The notes beneath the pieces were generated by a model. The model was not told the origin of the DNA and made no database searches. It saw only the letters and a program-made list of their open reading frames with translations. DNA of 15,133 nt from Gymnopilus junonius (taxonomy: Eukaryota; Basidiomycota; Agaricomycetes; Agaricales; Galerinaceae), in assembly GCA_015501075.1 (NCBI GenBank), contig JADNYJ010000719.1:1-15133 (forward strand). The letters are read 5' to 3'. The position numbers were made by a program, and so were the translations under genes. Position 1 is the first letter of the stretch. Every line of letters begins with the position of its first letter. Of this stretch, positions 11,058 to 15,133 are shown in pieces.

Positions 11058-11892
11058 GGATTAGAACAGCAAGATACGACTCACAATGTTGTGCAAACAA
11101 GAAAGCCCCTGCAAGACCAGGCTCCTAAAACCAGCCTCTAGTATCACTCGCAAGAGCTTCACCTGAGAGCGGGACACAGTGTTGCATCAGAGAAATACAA
11201 ATATTTTGACACACAAACAAATGTACAAACAAACCTAAGAGCTCAAGCTCGCGATATAGAGGCTGGCATTTTATAGATTCACGTGATCTGCATGGGCAAC
11301 CATCTTGTGGGCTGTTAATCCAATAATTCTTTCAAGTACTTATTAAGTTCCTTCCCCCATATTTATGCAAATTAGGTGTGAGTTTTCTTTAATAATGTGT
11401 CTACCATTACTGGTTACCATAATTCTAGTGTGAATGAGCAGGAGAGCCATATTTTTGCATACAATTAGGTGAACCCATTCACTTGCACTCATTACAATTT
11501 ACAATAACACCATGGGAAGGTTACCTTTGCATGTTTCTAATTTATTCAAGTGGCGTAATTCCTAATTGTGCCAATTGTATTTATCTTTAACTGTTTGAAC
11601 ATGTGGCATGGCTAAATCGACATGAGGAAAGGGGTTTACCTCCTAATTGTAGTGGACAAGGGGGGAAATTCAGCAGTTCCAAATTGGGCATGGTTCTGGT
11701 GACGCGCCTGTGCGTCACACTGTAAAAACAGCCTTGACATTGCTCATGCAGATCACGTGAATCTATAAAATGCCAGCCTCTATATCGCGAGCTTGAGCCC
11801 TTAGCTTTGTTTGTACATCAAAATATTTGACCGTGTTTGCTCTCTGATGAAACACATGTGTCCCGCTCTCAGATGAAGCTCTTGCGAGCGAT

Positions 11893-11901
11893 ACTAGAGG
11901 C
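11893..11901. repeat. 9-bp target-site duplication, left copy
   Basis: ACTAGAGGC immediately precedes the TAGGTTCG end. The identical partner is at 13660-13668. Confidence 0.95.
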
Positions 11902-11908
11902 TAGGTTC

Positions 11909-11951
11909 GGAGCAAGCCCTTGCTCCGGTCCGGGAACCGGACACCTTCGCA
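11909..11951. repeat. Two adjacent GC-rich hairpins at the left terminus of the helicase element
   Basis: GGAGCAAG-CC-CTTGCTCC (about 11909-11926) is a perfect 8-bp stem with a 2-base loop. It is followed at once by GTCCGG-GAA-CCGGAC. They lie between the two inverted-repeat blocks and have no counterpart at the right end, where an AT-rich hairpin (13604-13628) sits instead. Confidence 0.8.
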
Positions 11952-11993
11952 GAAGGGGCTTGGGACAAACTGCCGAAAACAGAGGGGACGTTT

Positions 11994-12218
11994 AAGCTTG
12001 CCTCTCTTTCCACAATCATAGACAGCGTGCACAAAAAATAGATAGACAACTAATTTCGATCTTTGGAAATGTGTACCCATTTTTTAAATGATGCAATACT
12101 TAGCGGAATGAAAGCTATTCTGTCTACCACTTGTGTCACAGTTAGGACTGGTAGGCCATTACTGGTGCCTCTAAAATCATGCTTTTTGCATCGTTTTTTT
12201 TTCTGTTGACAGCTATTA
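11994..12218. other. Non-coding interior of the helicase element, 3' of the gene
   Basis: AT-rich stretch between the stop codon and the left inverted block. It shows no remnant of the second helicase lobe in any frame that I can recognise, so the truncation is a clean loss and not a recent stop codon. A run of nine T at about 12194-12202 lies just past the stop (A-rich on the gene strand). Confidence 0.5.
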
Positions 12219-13202
12219 CTACCCAAAAGGTCGGGTGATGTAAAAGAGATTTGGTTGATCGGTTCCTACATCGAGTCCCCAGAAGGGTCGATGGCCATAT
12301 CCGAGCGTGTTCCAGATGAGATCGAATGTCGATGTCCTTGCCATGGCAGTGCAAGCAACCACAGGAATTTCGTATCCCGTGTAGTTGCGGAGGGTGTTGA
12401 GCTTGCGATATAGTGGCCGAAAGTCCTCTCCACCCCATTCATCAATGCAGTGGGCCTCATCGGCGACCACAGCAGTTAGGCGGGTGTGGAAACGCGAGTC
12501 CTTCCAGAGTTTTTGAAAGCTCTCCGAGAGTGCCATCTCTGGGGACATGTACACGATAGCGGCTGTTGTTCGGACCTCCTTCCAAAGACCGACCGTTTTC
12601 GTAGTGTCTTCATTGATAACGAGGGCTTGGATACCCTTTGCCATAGCTTGCTGAGCCTAAGACATGAAATAAGCATTAAGAAAGAGGATACACTGTGGAA
12701 GGCGTACCTGGTCGCGTTCCAGCGCTTTCAAAGGGCTAATAACAATAACTAGCTTCCCTTTTCCTCCTAGAACAGCGAGCCCTTCAAAAATGAGGCTTTT
12801 TCCATAGCCAGTGCCAGCACAGAAGATGCTGTCGTACCCTTGAAGTATTCGGTGTATTAAGTGGACTTGCCAGTCATCCGGCATGTAGGAAAGCTTCAAT
12901 TTGTCGATAAGAGTTGAAGGTATTGATGTTAACGATAACTCTGGTGGTAAGTTCGTTTTGATTCCGCGTAGGCATTGAGAGTTGTTGTGCTTTCTTCGAC
13001 GAGGTGTTTCCAAGGGAGTGAGCAAAGCGGTTGACCTAGAAGGGGTCGACGGCTGCATTCTGGTTGATGGAGAACGATCCCTGTGTGGTGTAGAAGGGCT
13101 CTGAGTTGTATTGGAACCTCCTCGATGCTTGGAAGGGGTGGTGGGCTGAGGAGTTGGATGGGGAGCTGATGGGGGATCTGAGGTCAATATTGCCGAGCTC
13201 AT
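12219..13202 (-). CDS. RecQ-like DEAH helicase, N-terminal ATPase lobe only (spliced, 310 aa)
   Basis: The protein has a Ser/Thr/Pro-rich, probably disordered N-terminus (about residues 1-75). Then come a Q-motif-like WQVHLIHRILQG (111-122), Walker A AGTGYGKS (129-136), motif Ia SPLKALERDQ (156-165), VYMSPEM (200-206), the DEAH box in DEAHCIDEWG (231-240) and motif III-like ACTAMA. These are the signatures of a superfamily 2 RecQ-type first RecA lobe, which binds and hydrolyses ATP. Exons are 13202-12708 and 12656-12219, joined by a 51-nt GT..AG intron in phase 0. The ATG at 13202 is chosen because it follows a good 60-nt intron in the 5' leader (13282-13223: GTAAGC donor, TTTGAC branch, CACAG acceptor) and no ATG lies just upstream. 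The protein stops at TAG soon after LFYITRP, where family members continue into the second lobe (motifs IV-VI), so unwinding activity is unlikely. It closely resembles the abundant RecQ-like proteins of mushroom genomes. It may be a captured gene piece or a live cargo gene. Confidence 0.85.
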
Positions 13203-13484
13203 AGTGACACGAAGAGAAGGATCTGTGCCAAAATTCTTTGTCAAATCAATAATGCGATGCCAATAATCAATTTGAAGCTTACCTGGAGGTCGGATGGTAT
13301 GATTTGAGCGAACCAAGTGAGGGTGATTAAAAGTGGATGAAGGTCGAAAAGACGGTGTAAAATGACTAGGAAGGTGTTGAGGTAAAATAGATTAAAATTG
13401 AGAATAAGATAAAGTGATATCGAATTAAGAAGCTAGTAGAGTTTCATGTCGAACGAGGGAGAGGTGGTGTCGCCAGAAATTCGC
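13203..13484 (-). promoter_or_regulatory. 5' leader and upstream region of the helicase-lobe gene
   Basis: Reading on the minus strand, the 60-nt intron 13282-13223 has a consensus donor, branch site and acceptor and would be removed from the untranslated leader. Upstream to the inner TIR block at 13485 there are only ~200 bp, so the promoter must be very compact, lie within the TIR, or come from flanking DNA. I can identify no specific core promoter element. Confidence 0.4.
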
Positions 13485-13659
13485 AAACGTCCCTACGGTT
13501 TTTGGCACTTAGGATCAAGCCCCTCCTGCGGAGGTACTGTAAGTCTGTACAAACACGAAAATTACTGTAAACGGACGGAGTAAACAAAGATCCTTCCTAA
13601 TCCGTTTTGTTTACGCTACAAACAAAACCTCCGCAGGACGGTGGCTTGGAACGAACCTA

Positions 13660-13668
13660 ACTAGAGGC
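13660..13668. repeat. 9-bp target-site duplication, right copy
   Basis: ACTAGAGGC immediately follows the CGAACCTA end. It is perfect, with no decay, which points to a recent insertion. Confidence 0.95.
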
Positions 13669-13684
13669 TGGTTTTAGGAGCCTG

Positions 13685-14326
13685 GTTCAAATAGGCGATC
13701 TTGTAGTTCAGGGTATAAGATCTACAGATAGTGAAGAAGCTGGCCAGGCTGCTTTGCCGTACAGATAGGTCTAATAGGCAACAGGGTTCTATAGATAAAC
13801 AGAGCTCTTGCCTTTGATGGAAGTGTATAATGACTTGGTGTCAAATCTTATAGATGGGTACGCCGAGCTTCTGACATGGGACTCCATGATGATGATGGGA
13901 AGGACAACTTGAAGGAACACACAGCCAGCTTCAGCATTCGGTTTCAGCGCAGGACCCAATATCGTGGCGCGATGAGTTCCCATAACTCATCTAGAAATTG
14001 CCTATGGTGTCAAGCCTTTCATACAGGAGTAGCCAAGAAGTAGCAGAGGTGATTGGTAGTAACCAAGTGGTAAACGAATATCATCACGATATCATGAATC
14101 ATCATAGGATTTCCATGTCGCGGAAGCTCGCGTTTGCGCACTAAGAATTTCCATAAAGTTAGACATAGATAACATTGTCAAATCCATCTTGTAGTGGGCG
14201 GTGGTAAGGTGTCCGAATGCTGTCGAAGTTTAGATGAAAGTTTGAAAGATCATTTTAGTGTCCTTTATTTAAGTAATCAGGGTTGGGGTTGAATTTGATG
14301 CATGCATTCCAACTCAATCTCATGAC
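13685..14326. other. Single-copy flank between the array and NTAQ1, no recognised gene
   Basis: Begins with GTTCAAATA directly after the last transposon end. A 64-codon open frame on the minus strand (13983-13789) resembles nothing I know and has no supporting splice or start context. A near-palindrome CGCGGAAGCTCGCG lies at about 14118-14131. The stretch next to 14327 presumably holds the NTAQ1 promoter, but I cannot point to a defined element. Confidence 0.5.
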
Positions 14327-14330
14327 ATGA
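14298..14330 (+). promoter_or_regulatory. Possible upstream open reading frame overlapping the NTAQ1 start
   Basis: ATG at 14298 opens a ten-codon frame (MHAFQLNLMT) whose TGA at 14328-14330 overlaps the NTAQ1 ATG at 14327 in the form ATGA. If the transcript starts upstream of 14298, this uORF would be met first and could limit or couple NTAQ1 translation. The transcription start is unknown. Confidence 0.3.
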
Positions 14331-15133
14331 TTCCTGTTCTTCCCCCTGATAGTGTTTATACTAGCTGCTATTGTGAAGAAAATATCTACCTTTTATCCAA
14401 ATCATTTTTTGATGATGAAGAAATGAGAAGTTTATGGGAGATCTACGTGATCTTTGTATCGAATGACAACAAGACGGTCGGCATCTCCTCGCTACAAGGA
14501 CTCAGAACAGAAATTAATTTACACTATCCCAACAGGTTGCATTATGGCACCAGAAAGCAGCCCGCTCTACGGACGCTGCAGTGGTTTGGGATTATCATGT
14601 TATCCTCATACTTCGATCACGCAAGTCGCGTATGAAGATTGAACGAATCGGCGAGGAACAGCATAGTTGGGTGTATGATTTTGATACTCGCCTTTTAGCA
14701 CCGTGCCAATGGAAGGGTGAGTCGATTGCTGGTGCCCACGATGCAAATCTTTCTGAAAATGCAACGCAATAGAATACCTCAACCTAACTTTTCCAGACGG
14801 TCTTCTGCACACCTACGAAAGGCGAGTGTGAGGAATCTGGTTATACCGATTGAATAATGCCTCACCAACCAAAACTACGCAGCCAGTTCCGAGTGATTCC
14901 AGTGGTCCTTTTCCTGCAGCACTTCGCGTCTGATAGATCTCACATGGTAAGCGCCTGTCTAAGCAACAGTGACCACACTGACGTTCATGAACCACAGCTT
15001 GTAGGTCAAAAGATCATCGAGTCGAATGCATTACAACTGAAAGAAACTGACGCCATCTATTTTTCACCTCCCCCCCTTATGCGCCTATTTGTGGGCCTAG
15101 GGCATTGCAGGAAGGTATTACCCATAACTTGAT
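14327..15133 (+). CDS. NTAQ1: Protein N-terminal glutamine amidohydrolase (NTAQ1), 5' part
   Basis: NTAQ1 deamidates an N-terminal glutamine to glutamate, making a secondary destabilising residue for the Arg/N-degron pathway. The sequence shows the family hallmarks: YTSCYCEEN (residues 11-19), VVWDYHVIL (66-74), WVYDFDT (95-101) and FASDRSHM. By comparison with the animal enzyme, the catalytic triad would be Cys16, His71 and Asp98. Proposed exons: 14327-14476, 14536-14716, 14797-14825, 14887-14946 and 14998 to the window edge. Introns are 59, 80, 61 and 51 nt. Their donors are GTCGGC (weak), GTGAGT, GTGTGA and GTAAGC. The third acceptor is the CAG at 14884-14886, because only it keeps the frame into FRVIP. 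The ATG at 14327 is the only in-frame ATG after the stop at 14270. About 14 residues found between exons 2 and 4 in animal homologues seem absent, so exon 3 may be incomplete. The last exon (LVGQKIIESN onward, with SPPP) is less certain and the end is outside the window. Confidence 0.88.

Larger units (their letters stand above)
11902..13659. mobile_element. Non-autonomous TIR element carrying a helicase-lobe gene (1758 bp)
   Basis: The ends are inverted: TAGGTTCGGAGCAAGCC (11902-11918) against the complement of 13643-13659 (TAGGTTCGTTCCAAGCC). A second inverted block pairs 11942-11993 with 13485-13535 and shares AGGGGCTTG, TGCC and GGGACGTTT. A perfect 9-bp duplication ACTAGAGGC flanks it (11893-11901 and 13660-13668). 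Units A and B have a single copy of this sequence at the same place, so the insertion is proven by an empty site within the window. A 9-bp duplication suggests a Mutator-like transposase, but none is encoded. The right end carries ~95 extra bp between the two inverted blocks, including a GTTTTGTTT/AAACAAAAC hairpin. The cargo is one minus-strand gene. Confidence 0.9.
1..13684. repeat. Tandem array of ~4.27 kb transposon-filled units
   Basis: Three successive head-to-tail copies are nearly identical. The motif CTGGTGCTGGCGGCATAACC starts at 1, 4264 and 8535, giving periods of 4263 and 4271 bp. The array is open at the left edge of the window and ends at 13684, directly after the TIR terminus GGAGCCTG. 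Outside the last ~200 bp of copy C, copies differ mainly by one- or two-base indels, so the amplification is recent, or homogenised, or the indels are sequencing errors. Each unit contains the same three DNA transposons in the same order and orientation, so these inserted before amplification. The helicase element at 11902-13659 occurs only in copy C and came later. Confidence 0.97.
7645..13684. repeat. Array unit C, terminal copy, interrupted by the helicase element
   Basis: Removing the 1758-bp insertion and one 9-bp target duplication leaves 4273 bp, matching unit B. This is the last unit of the array. From about 11700 to 11901 it differs from units A and B by six CpG/TpG differences, whereas the preceding 4 kb is almost identical. 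A terminal unit that is poorly homogenised with its neighbours would show this pattern. Confidence 0.9.
11118..13684. mobile_element. CAGGCTCC-end MITE, unit C, split by the helicase element
   Basis: The left part is 11118-11901 and the right part resumes after the insertion at 13669-13684. Without the insertion the element is 800 bp, equal to the unit B copy. Its right TIR keeps CpG at six sites where units A and B have TpG. Three of these are also CpG in the left TIR, so CpG is the older state there. It is followed by GTTCAAATA, the reverse complement of the bases following the same end in units A and B. Confidence 0.82.

Noticed and set aside
12486..12752. Plus-strand open frame opposite the helicase gene
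   Set aside because: It is antisense to the coding exons with Walker A and DEAH motifs and spans the intron; it is a shadow frame.
13203..13316. Extending the helicase protein upstream to a start at 13316
   Set aside because: That start is TTG, not ATG, and the extension would read through a consensus 60-nt intron. The ATG at 13202 is the better start.
1..13684. The large direct repeats as LTRs of a retrotransposon
   Set aside because: The 4.27-kb units are immediately adjacent with no internal gag-pol region, primer-binding site or polypurine tract, and they contain DNA-transposon ends.
13789..13983. Minus-strand 64-codon frame between the array and NTAQ1
   Set aside because: No recognised family, no splice or start support, and too short to distinguish from chance.
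1..15133. CRISPR array, prokaryotic defence island, rRNA or tRNA genes
   Set aside because: Repeats are kilobase-scale, genes are spliced, and no cloverleaf, rRNA-like or short spaced repeat was seen.

Overview
The window looks like nuclear DNA of a filamentous basidiomycete fungus, probably an Agaricomycete. Introns are short (51-80 nt) with GT..AG ends. The transposon relics resemble families known from mushroom genomes. The one ordinary gene, NTAQ1, is a eukaryotic N-degron enzyme split into at least five small exons. There is no bacterial-style operon, rRNA, tRNA or CRISPR.

Positions 1-13684 are a head-to-tail tandem array with a period of about 4.27 kb. It holds a 3.4 kb partial copy (A, 1-3375), a complete copy (B, 3376-7644) and a complete copy interrupted by a late insertion (C, 7645-13684). 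The array runs off the left edge. Each copy is a stack of three non-autonomous DNA transposons in an AT-rich backbone: (i) a ~941 bp hAT-type element with an exact 8-bp target duplication; (ii) a ~1.06 kb element with ~195-bp terminal inverted repeats (TIRs) carrying a decayed minus-strand fragment that resembles transposon-associated DUF6589-type proteins; (iii) a ~0.8 kb non-coding element with ~200-bp TIRs. Elements (ii) and (iii) share a terminal motif. The backbone may hold remnants of a spliced minus-strand gene.

Copy C carries a fourth, younger element at 11902-13659. It is flanked by a perfect 9-bp duplication, and copies A and B supply the empty site. Inside is a spliced minus-strand gene for the N-terminal ATPase lobe of a RecQ-like helicase, with Walker A and DEAH motifs intact and the second helicase lobe absent. 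The array ends exactly at a transposon end (13684). The 9 bases that follow are the reverse complement of the 9 bases following the same transposon end at the copy junctions, which suggests the array arose by an aberrant transposition using ends of different element copies.

To the right lie 642 bp with no recognised gene, then NTAQ1 (protein N-terminal glutamine amidohydrolase) on the plus strand from 14327, running off the window. I found no defence or metabolic system. The interest lies in the transposon-driven array and the helicase-lobe element.
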